Positions 1 through 8,656 of a stretch of DNA of 17,316 nt are shown piece after piece. Each line of letters starts with the position of its first letter. Positions within the stretch are counted from its first letter, which is position 1. Position numbers and translations under genes: made by a program. Source of the stretch: Pseudomonadota bacterium (lineage in GTDB: Bacteria; Pseudomonadota; Gammaproteobacteria; Steroidobacterales; Steroidobacteraceae); NCBI GenBank assembly GCA_021817875.1, contig JAKAFQ010000022.1, forward strand, positions 1-17,316, in the 5' to 3' direction. Under the pieces are notes generated by a model. It was not told where the DNA came from. It ran no database searches and saw nothing but the letters and a program-made list of their open reading frames with translations.

Positions 1-1
1 C

Positions 2-1096
<1,095 letters not shown>

Positions 1097-1133
1097 GCCG
1101 CGGTCGTGCCTCCGGCAAGTCACACCGGTCTGT

Positions 1134-1153
1134 GCGGCGCGTGCGCGCGCCGC
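1134..1153 (+). other. GC-only hairpin between atpD and atpC
   Basis: A perfect inverted repeat, GCGGCGCG / CGCGCCGC, with a 4-base TGCG loop lies in the 127-bp atpD-atpC gap. No T-run follows, so it is not a classical intrinsic terminator. It could slow the polymerase, protect the upstream mRNA 3' end or mark a processing point, which would lower epsilon relative to beta. That role is inference; the structure is read directly. Confidence 0.5.
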
Positions 1154-1223
1154 TACGCTTTCGGGGTCGGCGCCTCGCGAACCCCGTTGAACCCTGCGCG
1201 CAGCGCATGAAGGAGTCCGCCCC

Positions 1224-1652
1224 ATGGCCGAGCCGCACACCATCCAGGTCGACATCGTCAGCGCCGAGGGCGAGATCTTCTCCGGCGCCGCGACATTGGT
1301 GATCGCGCCGGCCTCTCAGGGTGACATCGGCGTCGCTCCGCGGCACGCGCCGCTCCTTTCGATGCTGAAACCGGGCGAAGTGCGGGTCCGCATGCCGGAC
1401 GGGGCCGAGCAGTTCTTCTTCGTCGGCGGCGGAGCCATCGAGGTGCAGCCCAACAAGGTGACGGTGCTCGCCGACACGGCGATGCGCGCCAAGGACATCG
1501 ACGAAGCCGCGGCGCTCGCCGCCAAACAGCGCGCCGAGGAGGCCCTGAGGGACCGCAGCGGCCACATCACCCAGGCCGAGGCGCTGGCGGAACTGGCGCG
1601 GGCCGCGGCGCAGCTGAAAATCATCGCGCGCCTGCGCAAGGTGCACAGCTAG
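1224..1652 (+). CDS. atpC: F1 ATP synthase subunit epsilon
   Basis: Epsilon subunit of ATP synthase, part of the central rotor stalk and an inhibitor of wasteful ATP hydrolysis. The 142-residue product has the usual length. Its N-terminal beta-sandwich (about residues 1-88) includes the family-typical run GDIGVAPRHAPLLSMLKPGEVRV and the segment FFVGGGAIEVQPNKVTVLADTA. The C-terminal part (about 90-142) is Ala/Glu/Arg-rich and helical. The ATG is supported by AAGGAG at 1210-1215, 8 bases upstream. It is the last gene of the atp operon and is followed after 32 bp by glmU, which may be read through from it. Confidence 0.97.
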   Translation: MAEPHTIQVDIVSAEGEIFSGAATLVIAPASQGDIGVAPRHAPLLSMLKPGEVRVRMPDGAEQFFFVGGGAIEVQPNKVTVLADTAMRAKDIDEAAALAAKQRAEEALRDRSGHITQAEALAELARAAAQLKIIARLRKVHS

Positions 1653-1684
1653 TCGAGCCGGCCGGCATCGGTCATGATGGCGGC

Positions 1685-3094
1685 ATGACCCGATCGCACG
1701 CTGTCCCGCTGCCTCTGTCCGTCGTGATCCTCGCGGCCGGCGAGGGCAAGCGGATGAAATCCTCCCTGCCCAAGGTGCTGCAGCCGCTCGCCGGGCGGGC
1801 CCTGCTGTCGCACGTCATCGACACGGCACGTGAGCTCTCGCCCGAGGCGATACAGGTCGTGTACGGACACGGCGGGGAGCGGGTGCGGCAGGCGCTCGCC
1901 GCGGCGCCGGTCGCCTGGGTCGAGCAGGCCGAGCGCCTGGGGACCGGCCATGCCGTCATGCAGGCCATGCCGCACGTCCCGGATGACCACCTGGTGCTGG
2001 TTCTGTACGGCGATGTGCCCCTGCTGGGCGCCCCCACGCTCTCGCGTCTGATCGCCCTCGCCGGTCCGCAGCGGCTCGCGCTGCTGACCATGATGCCGGA
2101 GAGCGCCGCCGGCTACGGCAGGATCGTCCGTGACGCGGCCGGTCGCGTTGCGCGCATCGTGGAGCAGAAGGACGCCGCGGCCGATGAGCTGGCCCTCCGT
2201 GAGTGCAACACCGGGGTGCTGGCGGCTCCGGCCCGGCTGTTGAAACACTGGCTGGCGGGTCTCGGCAAGGACAACGCCCAGGGCGAGTACTATCTCACCG
2301 ACGTCATCGGCATGGCCGTCGGGCAGGGCGTCGCCGTCAATCCGCTGATGCTCGCCGATCCGATCGAGGCCCTGGGAGTCAACGACAAGGTTCAGCTCGC
2401 CACGCTGGAGGCGGTGTGCCGGCGCAACGCCGCGCGTGATCTGCTGCTGGGCGGGGTGACTCTCGCGGACCCGGCACGGTTCGATGTGCGCGGCCGTGTG
2501 GCGCATGGCGCCGATGTGTTCATCGATGCCAATGTCGTACTGGAAGGCGACGTAAAGCTCGGGAACCGGGTGCGCATCGGTTCCGGTTGTGTCATCCGTG
2601 ACTGCGAAATCGGCGATGACACGGAAATCCTCCCGTTCTGCGTGCTCGAGGGCGCTTCGATCGGCGCCTGCGCCCGGATCGGTCCATTCGCGCGTACGCG
2701 GCCGACCACCCGGCTCGCCGACGGGGTGCATGTCGGCAATTTCGTCGAGGTGAAAAATTCCTCGCTCGGCGCGGAATCCAAGGCGAACCACCTGTCGTAC
2801 GTGGGCGATGCCGAGGTCGGTGCGCGGGTCAACGTCGGCGCCGGCACCATCGTCGCCAATTACGACGGCGCGAACAAACATCGTACCGTCATCGAGGACG
2901 AGGCGCATACGGGCTCCAACAGCGTGCTGGTGGCGCCGATCACCGTGGGCCGCGGCGCGACGATCGCCGCCGGCTCGACGGTCAGCGGGGCCGTGCCGGC
3001 CGGCAGACTGACCATTGCGCGGGCGCGCCAGGTCACCGTCGAGGGCTGGCAGCGGCCGGCGAAACGAACCAAGAGCGGATCAGGAACCCCGTGA
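1685..3094 (+). CDS. glmU: Bifunctional GlmU: GlcN-1-P acetyltransferase / GlcNAc-1-P uridyltransferase
   Basis: Makes UDP-GlcNAc from glucosamine-1-phosphate in two steps in the cytoplasm, feeding peptidoglycan and lipopolysaccharide synthesis. Residues 16-32 carry the uridyltransferase signature LAAGEGKRMKSSLPKVL. The N-terminal Rossmann-like domain extends to about residue 235. The C-terminal half is a left-handed beta-helix of hexapeptide repeats, with KANHLSYVGD placing His369 at the position of the catalytic acetyltransferase base, followed by GAGTIVANYDGANKHRT. The total of 469 residues is normal. The ribosome site is weak, but this ATG gives the conserved N-terminus. The last 15 bp overlap the 3' end of the opposite-strand CHAD gene. 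Its pathway partner glmS lies beyond that gene. Confidence 0.97.
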   Translation: MTRSHAVPLPLSVVILAAGEGKRMKSSLPKVLQPLAGRALLSHVIDTARELSPEAIQVVYGHGGERVRQALAAAPVAWVEQAERLGTGHAVMQAMPHVPDDHLVLVLYGDVPLLGAPTLSRLIALAGPQRLALLTMMPESAAGYGRIVRDAAGRVARIVEQKDAAADELALRECNTGVLAAPARLLKHWLAGLGKDNAQGEYYLTDVIGMAVGQGVAVNPLMLADPIEALGVNDKVQLATLEAVCRRNAARDLLLGGVTLADPARFDVRGRVAHGADVFIDANVVLEGDVKLGNRVRIGSGCVIRDCEIGDDTEILPFCVLEGASIGACARIGPFARTRPTTRLADGVHVGNFVEVKNSSLGAESKANHLSYVGDAEVGARVNVGAGTIVANYDGANKHRTVIEDEAHTGSNSVLVAPITVGRGATIAAGSTVSGAVPAGRLTIARARQVTVEGWQRPAKRTKSGSGTP

Positions 3095-4075
3095 TCGGCG
3101 CTCCCGGGGGCCGGCTCCGGCCGCTCGTGGGGCCGCGGCGATCCGTGCCGCGCGGGGACTCGCCCCACGGGTCCGGGCCGCGGCGCGAATGCGCGGCGGG
3201 TGTCGCCATGCCCGCCACAGCGCGTGCAGGCGCGCCTCGAAGGCTGGACCGGTGTCGGCATACAACCGCTGTCCGAGAGCGAACGCCTGCGCGCCGAGCC
3301 GCACCGAGCGGCGATCGATCCGATCGAGCAGTGCCCGCCGGCCGGCGCCCGCCTGTACCGTTGAGCTGACCCTGGCGCGCAGCATCCACAGATCGTGATG
3401 TTCTCCAAGGACGTCGGCCAGATGGTGTGCGAGGCCGGCCCGTCGCGCGACGGCCGTGCCCAGCGGCTCGAGCACCTGCAGCTGGTGGCAGAGGTACTTG
3501 GTCTGCTTGCGCCACTCGTGAAGATTCGCCGCGGAGGGATGCGCTCGCGCGCGGGCGAACCCCCGGCGGGCCTGCCCGTACATGCGCCGCAGTCCGGTCC
3601 CCAGAACGGACCACCCCCCGTGGTCGAAGCGCCAGTGCCCGGTACGGCGCCGCGATGCGCGCAGGATCCGGATCGGGTCCGCGGTCCGCCCGGATCCTGG
3701 CCGGAGCCGGCTGCGGATCAGCGCCTGCTCCCGGCGAAGCAGACGTTGAAGCTCGCGCACCGTCGGCGTCGCGTCCGGCATACGGCGAGCCAGAGCCTCA
3801 AGAGTCTCCAGGAGTACCCGGGCGTCACGGATCCCGCCGAACGCACCGGCAGCCTTCCGGAGCGCGGCGTTCTCGCGGTGATAGACCCTGCCGCCGATCG
3901 ACGGGCGCAGCAGGCGAAACATTGCGCGGGCCTTCTTCAGGCTCTTGCGGGCGGAATGCACGGCGTCATCGGACAGGGGCCGGCGCGAGAGCGCACGCCG
4001 CGCCTCGGCGATCTGCGCCCGGGCGATGCGCCGTGCGCCCTCGGCGCCCGACTCGCTCCGGTGCAACCTGTCCAT
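3080..4075 (-). CDS. CHAD-domain protein
   Basis: A 331-residue, very Arg/Ala-rich protein with the conserved histidine alpha-helical (CHAD) fold. CHAD domains are basic helical bundles that bind inorganic polyphosphate and localise to polyphosphate granules. Family-typical stretches are VHSARKSLKKARAMFRLLRP (about residues 40-60), the helix AGAFGGIRDARVLLETLEAL, and LHEWRKQTKYLCHQLQVLEP in the second half, which carry the His and Lys/Arg residues expected for phosphate binding. The C-terminal 60 residues are low-complexity Ala/Arg. The gene converges on glmU with a 15-bp overlap and diverges from glmS across 181 bp. It separates glmU from glmS, which are adjacent in many relatives. Its role in this organism is unknown. 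Confidence 0.88.
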   Translation of the reverse strand: MDRLHRSESGAEGARRIARAQIAEARRALSRRPLSDDAVHSARKSLKKARAMFRLLRPSIGGRVYHRENAALRKAAGAFGGIRDARVLLETLEALARRMPDATPTVRELQRLLRREQALIRSRLRPGSGRTADPIRILRASRRRTGHWRFDHGGWSVLGTGLRRMYGQARRGFARARAHPSAANLHEWRKQTKYLCHQLQVLEPLGTAVARRAGLAHHLADVLGEHHDLWMLRARVSSTVQAGAGRRALLDRIDRRSVRLGAQAFALGQRLYADTGPAFEARLHALWRAWRHPPRIRAAARTRGASPRAARIAAAPRAAGAGPRERRSRGS

Positions 4076-4256
4076 GGCCGCAGCCTAGTGCGCCGCCGGC
4101 TGCGCGGTCCATCCGCACTGTCCGCCGTGCTCCGGGGCTGTGACGGGCGCCCCGCATCGGGTGAGCCGCCTCACATCCCGGCCCAGCGGTTCACCATCCA
4201 CACGGGATTCAGGCACACTGCGGCCTTTCAGCCGGTCAGGTAAGGACTTCGCCAGC

Positions 4257-6089
4257 ATGTGCGGAATCGTCGGAGCGATCGCCGAACGGAACATCGTCCC
4301 CATTCTGATGGAAGGTCTGCGGCGGCTCGAGTACCGTGGCTACGATTCGGCGGGGATCGCCGTGGTCGAGTCCGGCAAGCTCGTGCGGCTGCGCACCGTC
4401 GGCAAGGTCAGGATGCTCGAGGAAGTGCTCGAGAGCACGCCGGCCGGCGGCAGCATCGGCATCGCCCATACGCGCTGGGCCACCCACGGGGTTCCGAGCG
4501 AGCGCAATGCCCACCCCCACACCTCCCTCGGCGGCCTCGCGATCGTGCACAACGGCATCATCGAGAATCACGAGGAGCTTCGCGAGGATCTGAAGCGCCG
4601 CGGCTATCGCTTCTCATCGGAAACCGACACCGAAGTCATCGCCCACCGGATCCACTTCCACCTCGAGACACTCGCGGACCTGTTCAAGGCCGTGCGCGCC
4701 ACCGTGGCCGAGCTCGAGGGCGCGTACGCGCTCGCGGTGGTGAGTGAGCAGGACCCCGAACGGCTGGTGGTGGCCCGCGAGGGATGTCCCGTGGTGATCG
4801 GCCTCGGCGTGGAGGAGAACTTCGTCGCCTCGGACGTCGCGGCACTGCTGCCCGTGACGCGCCGGTTCCAGTTTCTCGAAGAGGGTGATGTCGCGGAGAT
4901 CCGCCGCAAGGCGGTGCGCGTCATCGACCGGGACGGCAACCTCGCCACACGGCCGGTGCGCGAGAGCGAGCTCAGCGCCGATGCCGCCGAAAAGGGGCCG
5001 TTCCGCCACTTCATGTTGAAGGAGATCCACGAGCAGCCACGCGCGGTCGCCGACACGCTCGCCGAGCGCGTGGCCAACGGCAGGCTCCTCGAGGCTGCGT
5101 TCGGCCCGGCCGCCGCCGTCGTGTTCAAGCGAGCAGCGGCCGTGCAGATCGTCGCCTGCGGGACCAGCTATCACGCGGCCTGCGTCGCCCGTTACTTCAT
5201 CGAGCAGATCTGCCGCATTCCCTGCGCGGTCGACATCGCCAGCGAATACCGCTACCGCAATCCCCTGGTGCCGCCCAACTCGCTGTTCGTCACCATCTCC
5301 CAGTCGGGCGAGACCGCCGACACGCTGGCGGCGCTGCGTCTCGCCAGGCAATCGGGCTATCTGTCGACGCTCGCCGTGTGCAACGTGCCGGAAAGCTCTC
5401 TGGTGCGCGAATCGGAGCTCGTGATGCTGACCCGCGCCGGCCCGGAGATCGGCGTGGCGTCCACCAAGGCATTCACCACGCAGCTCGCCGCCCTCTCGAT
5501 GCTGACCATCGGGCTGGCGCGCCACCACGGCGCGGATGCCGAGCGGGAGCATGGCCTGGTGACCCGCCTGGTGGAGCTGCCCGCGCTGATCGAGAGGGCG
5601 CTCAGCCTCGATCCGGCCATCCACAGGCTCGCCGAGCGCTTCGCCGACAAGCGCCATGCGCTGTTTCTCGGTCGTGGGGCGCTGTATCCGATCGCCATGG
5701 AAGGGGCGCTGAAGCTCAAGGAGATCTCCTACATCCACGCCGAGAGCTATCCCGCCGGCGAGCTCAAGCACGGGCCGCTGGCGCTGGTGGACGCCGACAT
5801 GCCGGTGATCGCCGTGGCGCCCAACAACGACCTGCTGGAAAAGCTGAAGTCCAACCTCATGGAGGTCCGCGCCCGCGGCGGCGAGCTGATCGTGTTTGCC
5901 GACCCGGAGGCCGGCATCCAGCCGAGCGACGGTGTGACCGTCATCGAAATGCCGAAGCATGTCACCTGGTTTCAGGCTCCGGCGGTCTACAGCGTGCCGC
6001 TGCAGCTGCTCGCCTATCACGTCGCCGTACTGAAGGGCACGGACGTGGATCAGCCGCGAAACCTCGCCAAGAGCGTCACGGTGGAGTAG
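4257..6089 (+). CDS. glmS: Glucosamine-6-phosphate synthase (isomerizing)
   Basis: Converts fructose-6-phosphate and glutamine to glucosamine-6-phosphate, the first committed step of amino-sugar synthesis. The ATG at 4257 is chosen because GlmS needs the sequence MCGIVGA, with Cys2 becoming the N-terminal nucleophile; TAAGGA at 4241-4246 is a suitable ribosome site. An upstream in-frame ATG at 4140 would bury Cys2. The glutaminase domain shows [17 protein letters not shown] and HNGIIENH. The two SIS isomerase domains show CGTSYHAA (Cys301), [13 protein letters not shown] and the C-terminal block ending in [10 protein letters not shown]. The length of 610 residues is normal. With glmU cut off by the CHAD gene it probably has its own promoter in the 181-bp gap. 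Its 3' end doubles as the Tn7-type target. Confidence 0.98.
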   Translation: MCGIVGAIAERNIVPILMEGLRRLEYRGYDSAGIAVVESGKLVRLRTVGKVRMLEEVLESTPAGGSIGIAHTRWATHGVPSERNAHPHTSLGGLAIVHNGIIENHEELREDLKRRGYRFSSETDTEVIAHRIHFHLETLADLFKAVRATVAELEGAYALAVVSEQDPERLVVAREGCPVVIGLGVEENFVASDVAALLPVTRRFQFLEEGDVAEIRRKAVRVIDRDGNLATRPVRESELSADAAEKGPFRHFMLKEIHEQPRAVADTLAERVANGRLLEAAFGPAAAVVFKRAAAVQIVACGTSYHAACVARYFIEQICRIPCAVDIASEYRYRNPLVPPNSLFVTISQSGETADTLAALRLARQSGYLSTLAVCNVPESSLVRESELVMLTRAGPEIGVASTKAFTTQLAALSMLTIGLARHHGADAEREHGLVTRLVELPALIERALSLDPAIHRLAERFADKRHALFLGRGALYPIAMEGALKLKEISYIHAESYPAGELKHGPLALVDADMPVIAVAPNNDLLEKLKSNLMEVRARGGELIVFADPEAGIQPSDGVTVIEMPKHVTWFQAPAVYSVPLQLLAYHVAVLKGTDVDQPRNLAKSVTVE

Positions 6090-6119
6090 GGAGCACGGTA
6101 GATACGAACATTAAAGTCT
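6054..6119 (+). other. attTn7-type target: glmS 3' end and downstream insertion zone
   Basis: The codons for [12 protein letters not shown] and the stop form the sequence recognised by TnsD/TniQ proteins of Tn7-family elements, which insert about 25 bp downstream of glmS. Here a Tn7-like terminus (TGTTTGGGACAAATAG) begins at 6120, 30 bp after the stop. That is the expected distance, which argues the site is occupied. A target duplication cannot be confirmed because the other end of the element is outside the window. Confidence 0.7.
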
Positions 6120-6170
6120 TGTTTGGGACAAATAGTCTTTCCACGAGCCGAAAAGACAAATAGTCTTTCC
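6096..6170 (+). mobile_element. Tn7-like transposon end, first TnsB-site array (glmS-proximal)
   Basis: Three same-facing repeats start at 6108 (ACATTAAAGTCTTGT), 6128 and 6156 (both ACAAATAGTCTTTCC), spaced 20 and 28 bp apart. The Tn7 right end, as I remember it, also alternates ACAATAAAGTCTT and ACAAAATAG TnsB sites at about 20-bp spacing. The exact terminus is uncertain. TGTTTGGG at 6120 is the best TGT-type tip at the right distance from glmS, but the repeat at 6108 would then lie outside it. The alternative is a decayed tip near 6096-6099. The element extends to the right, judging by site orientation. Confidence 0.75.
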
Positions 6171-6302
6171 TTGATCCCGAAAACAAGGGATAAAAGGGGC
6201 ACTTGCCGTGGCCGACGTGCGTTTCTGCCCCGAAGTCTAAGCTTGGTCTACATGGTGACCGGCCTTGAATGGGGACTTCGACGGGTTTTACCCCCACTTT
6301 GA

Positions 6303-6347
6303 ACAAATAGTCTTTCCGCCGATGCTAGTAGAACAATAAAGTCTTGC
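6303..6347 (+). repeat. Two further Tn7-type end repeats
   Basis: ACAAATAGTCTTTCC at 6303-6317 is identical to the copies at 6128 and 6156. ACAATAAAGTCTTGC at 6333-6347 shares its first 13 bases with the Tn7 right-end repeat as remembered. Both face the same way as the first array and are 30 bp apart. They may be distal TnsB sites of the same end, since Tn7 ends spread sites over 90-150 bp, or the remains of another end. Confidence 0.7.
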
Positions 6348-6635
6348 ACGGCGCTACTCCCCCCGGTGAGCATTGGCGCCTCACATTTCGCGCTCGGGGC
6401 TAGCGCAATCGAGTATCTGCAAGTTTTCGGGAGTTTCGCGATTTGCCAGTGTGCTGTCGTGGCGGATCTCGTTCCGGCAGAAGAAAGCAGAGGAGCCGAC
6501 CGTGCGCATCTCGGCCCTCGGAACGACCGCGATGGGGAGAGCCCCGAGCTTGATCCGAGTCTCCTGACACACAAGGCGAAAAGCGAGACCATCCGCGTGT
6601 GGGCCGCCCCCAGCAGGCCTGAAAATTGTGGGTGC
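6348..6635. other. Gene-free stretch between repeat arrays
   Basis: Short overlapping open frames exist on both strands, but none has a recognisable motif, a good ribosome site or a plausible product. I see no RNA gene or repeat. It may be degraded former cargo between two transposon ends. Confidence 0.4.
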
Positions 6636-6713
6636 TGTGGAGAATCGCAAATGAGTCGTTCGTCGTGACAAAAGGTAGTTCGCGCGTCGATTCTCGACAT
6701 TAGGTCGTTCCGC
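6636..6713 (+). mobile_element. Second Tn7-like end array with a different repeat consensus
   Basis: After a TGTGGAG tip at 6636 come three same-facing related repeats: GCAAATGAGTCGTTCGTC (6647), GACAAAAGGTAGTTCGCG (6667) and GACATTAGGTCGTTCCGC (6696). The consensus is close to ACAWNAGGTMGTTC. The 20- and 29-bp steps nearly match the 20/28 steps of the first array, but the sequence is different, as expected for sites of a different TnsB-type transposase. An 8-bp inverted repeat (GAGAATCG at 6640, CGATTCTC at 6688) overlaps it. The assignment is inference from pattern; no tns gene is visible. Confidence 0.55.
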
Positions 6714-7155
6714 CTCAAGAATCAGCGCGGGAAAGCGGCGAAATTCCGCGTCCTCAGCGGGTATCTAGAGAACCACCAATATCCCTAACTGGAAGCGCCA
6801 TACCAAGCGGCACGGCGGGATTTCCCGACGCCTCTCGGGGCAAGGCTGAGCATTTTCGGAGCCGCCAGACGTCCCCAATGGGTGTTTAAATCACAAGTCT
6901 GCATTAGGCTGCCGCCGAAGCCTCAAAGCGCGTCGCCAGCGGGAAGGCAGGGCAGACGTTCGGACAATCGGAGGTGTCGACCCTCTTCTGCCGGTAGCCC
7001 GCCAGGGGTTCAACGTCAGGTATCGGCGCTGAAGCCGCCCTTCGTCAACGCGGCAGTGGTTACGGGACCAGCTCCCAGCCTGGCACACCGCCGTCGAATG
7101 CTGCCCACGGGCGCTGTGTATAGGCCGGATTGCACAGAGGGGCAGATTGTCGCGG
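6714..7155. other. Non-coding stretch before the cargo genes
   Basis: No convincing gene, RNA or repeat was found. A plus-strand open frame at 6882-7325 runs into the 3' part of the protease gene and has no family resemblance, so I treat it as chance. I found no clear terminator for the protease gene. Confidence 0.4.
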
Positions 7156-8043
7156 CTACTTGCGCCGTCTGCGCCCCGGAAACTTCAACACTCCATCCAG
7201 TTCCGGCAACAGATCATCCTCTTCTCGGGACCTATCGAGGCGTTGATCATTTTTCGGGAGGTCCTCCGCACAGAGGAGAGCGAGCCCCTGCGAATACGTG
7301 CTGGATAGCACCGCAGTCTCGGTGAATTCTTCAATGCCGCCGCAGTCGTTGTTGATCCAGACGTGAGACGGCACGAAATCGGGTGTACCAGAGCTGACAC
7401 CAGCCACGCCTGAAATGATACGACCGAGAGTGCTCAGTGCCGGAACCTCGATTCCAGCCTTGAGGAAGAATCCTGCCTCGCGAAGACCAGGAGAGCATGT
7501 GACGTATCGCACACGCTTTTCGTCCGCAAGAATCCAGGCGCACGGCTCTTCATTGTAGGCAGCGAAGCGCGAGCCCGTTGATGCAAGGGAAGCGCAGTAT
7601 CGTTCTGCAAGCTCTTCTATCGATCGAAATGTGCACGGGAGCTTGCGCACATCAGGCAGAAAGAACTGTCTGGGCAATAGGCACTCGCTGGCGAATACGT
7701 CGCATAATATCTCTTCCCGAGGACGCCCCTTGTAGCGCAAAAGCTGATCGACCGAGATCGTGTCGCCATGCTTGGAGGGCATCCCAAGTCGGATGTGCCC
7801 CAGCTCGTGCAGCACCGTAAAGCGTTGCCGCTCAGGCGTGTGTCGTCCGTTCACCACGATGATATGACGATCGCCGAAGGCGAAGGTTTGCCCAGCCTCC
7901 GTATCCTTCAAGTCGTTGCGGACGCGCAGCTCAGCATTCGCAACGGCGAGGTATTTTTCTAGCGGAACAGGTATGTCGCCAATGCCAGCTTCCCGCTGGA
8001 AGTCCCAGGCGCGCGTGATCGCGTAGGCCTCGCCCTCAAGCAT
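7156..8043 (-). CDS. ImmA/IrrE-family metallopeptidase
   Basis: A 295-residue zinc peptidase of the ImmA/IrrE (M78, DUF955) type. Such proteins cleave or inactivate a partner XRE repressor when a damage or infection signal arrives. Residues 75-87 read FTVLHELGHIRLG, giving the HExxH zinc motif (His79, Glu80, His83). The downstream helix EILCDVFASECLLP supplies the likely third ligand, Glu110 or Glu111. The N-terminal 60 residues and the C-terminal half (from about 165) are of unknown function and may sense the signal; the protein ends in a basic RRRRK tail. The start overlaps the end of the upstream HTH gene by 8 bp, so the two are co-translated. The pair diverges from the MBL/E2-E1-JAB/patatin operon and probably controls it. 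Confidence 0.88.
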   Translation of the reverse strand: MLEGEAYAITRAWDFQREAGIGDIPVPLEKYLAVANAELRVRNDLKDTEAGQTFAFGDRHIIVVNGRHTPERQRFTVLHELGHIRLGMPSKHGDTISVDQLLRYKGRPREEILCDVFASECLLPRQFFLPDVRKLPCTFRSIEELAERYCASLASTGSRFAAYNEEPCAWILADEKRVRYVTCSPGLREAGFFLKAGIEVPALSTLGRIISGVAGVSSGTPDFVPSHVWINNDCGGIEEFTETAVLSSTYSQGLALLCAEDLPKNDQRLDRSREEDDLLPELDGVLKFPGRRRRK

Positions 8044-8413
8044 GGCCCAGCAAGTCCGCGATCTGGTCGAGCTTTTCGGCCCAGTCGGCCTTCGAAGCCG
8101 GTCGCGCCCCTCGAAAGCTCATAGTGGCCGCCACTTTGACCAACTCGTAGCGTTCGGGTACTTCGAGAGCAAGTTCGAAAAGGTAATTGTCTATGCTTGC
8201 TGTCGTCGTGAGGAGCTCCAGCATCCGTCGCTTGTGCGCAGTGAGCTTCAATCCACGAGCCAGTTTATCGAGTACTTCGGGCGATGGAGCCGATTTGTCG
8301 CCGGACTCTAGGCGGTGGATGTAAGCGTGGTCGACGTCGCTAAGAGCCGATAACTCCCGCAGGGAGAGGGAGCGTTCTTCGCGAAAATATCGGAGTGCGG
8401 ATCCAAAATTCAT
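8036..8413 (-). CDS. XRE-family helix-turn-helix regulator
   Basis: A 125-residue protein with an N-terminal Cro/C1-type DNA-binding domain (about residues 5-60). The recognition region is LSLRELSALSDVDHAYIHRLESGDKSAPSPEVLDKLARGL, a typical XRE pattern. The remaining 60 residues are helical and probably mediate dimerisation or contact with the protease encoded just downstream. The start is the first ATG of the conserved domain; its ribosome site is poor. An 18-bp perfect palindrome lies 45 bp upstream and is the obvious candidate operator. This would allow both autorepression and repression of the divergent operon, 243 bp away start to start. Repression, and release by the protease, is inferred from the family. 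Confidence 0.87.
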   Translation of the reverse strand: MNFGSALRYFREERSLSLRELSALSDVDHAYIHRLESGDKSAPSPEVLDKLARGLKLTAHKRRMLELLTTTASIDNYLFELALEVPERYELVKVAATMSFRGARPASKADWAEKLDQIADLLGHA

Positions 8414-8457
8414 CCGGATAGCCGTCCAGTTGACGAGCGGAGCGCGGTACTGTATAT

Positions 8458-8475
8458 GTTGTCTACGTAGACAAC
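8458..8475. promoter_or_regulatory. 18-bp perfect palindrome, candidate XRE operator
   Basis: GTTGTCTACGTAGACAAC is a perfect 9+9 inverted repeat in the divergent intergenic region. TGTATA at 8451-8456 reads TATACA on the minus strand and could be the -10 of the regulator gene, so a bound dimer would block that promoter. The size and TTGTCT/AGACAA half-sites suit an XRE dimer. I found no convincing consensus promoter for the plus-strand operon. Confidence 0.75.
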
Positions 8476-8656
8476 GGCTAGGTGAAATTTTGGCTATTCC
8501 ATCGCTAAAATGCCTCGAAGCTGTCTCTGCTGGATGTCGTCCATGGGGACCACATCCTATCGGCCTTCACCGGCGGAGTAAAGCACTGCCGGTAGAGCAG
8601 TTGTGCCTGGTGGTAGCGGCAGACCCGGGGAAGCCGGGATCGCCTGGGAGGGTCTC

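Noticed and set aside
1649..2908. Long minus-strand open frame (419 codons) across glmU
   Set aside because: It mirrors the codon pattern of glmU in a GC-rich genome and has no family motif; glmU itself is unmistakable.
3395..4243. Plus-strand open frame across the CHAD gene
   Set aside because: Shadow frame; the minus-strand CHAD product has clear family motifs, this one has none.
4076..4256. glmS ribozyme/riboswitch upstream of glmS
   Set aside because: That element is a feature of Gram-positive bacteria, and the 181-bp gap shows no recognisable ribozyme core.
4614..6020. Long minus-strand open frame (468 codons) across glmS
   Set aside because: Antisense shadow of glmS with His/Arg/Gly-rich composition and no recognisable domain.
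6108..6347. Short CRISPR-like array
   Set aside because: Repeats are only 15 bases, spacing is irregular (20, 28, 147, 30) and two repeat types alternate; this fits transposase binding sites, not CRISPR.
6248..6718. Minus-strand open frame of 156 codons between the repeat arrays
   Set aside because: It spans transposon-end repeats on both sides, has no good ribosome site and no similarity I recognise.
6882..7325. Plus-strand open frame of 147 codons overlapping the protease 3' end
   Set aside because: Composition looks random, it overlaps a real gene on the other strand, and no motif is visible.
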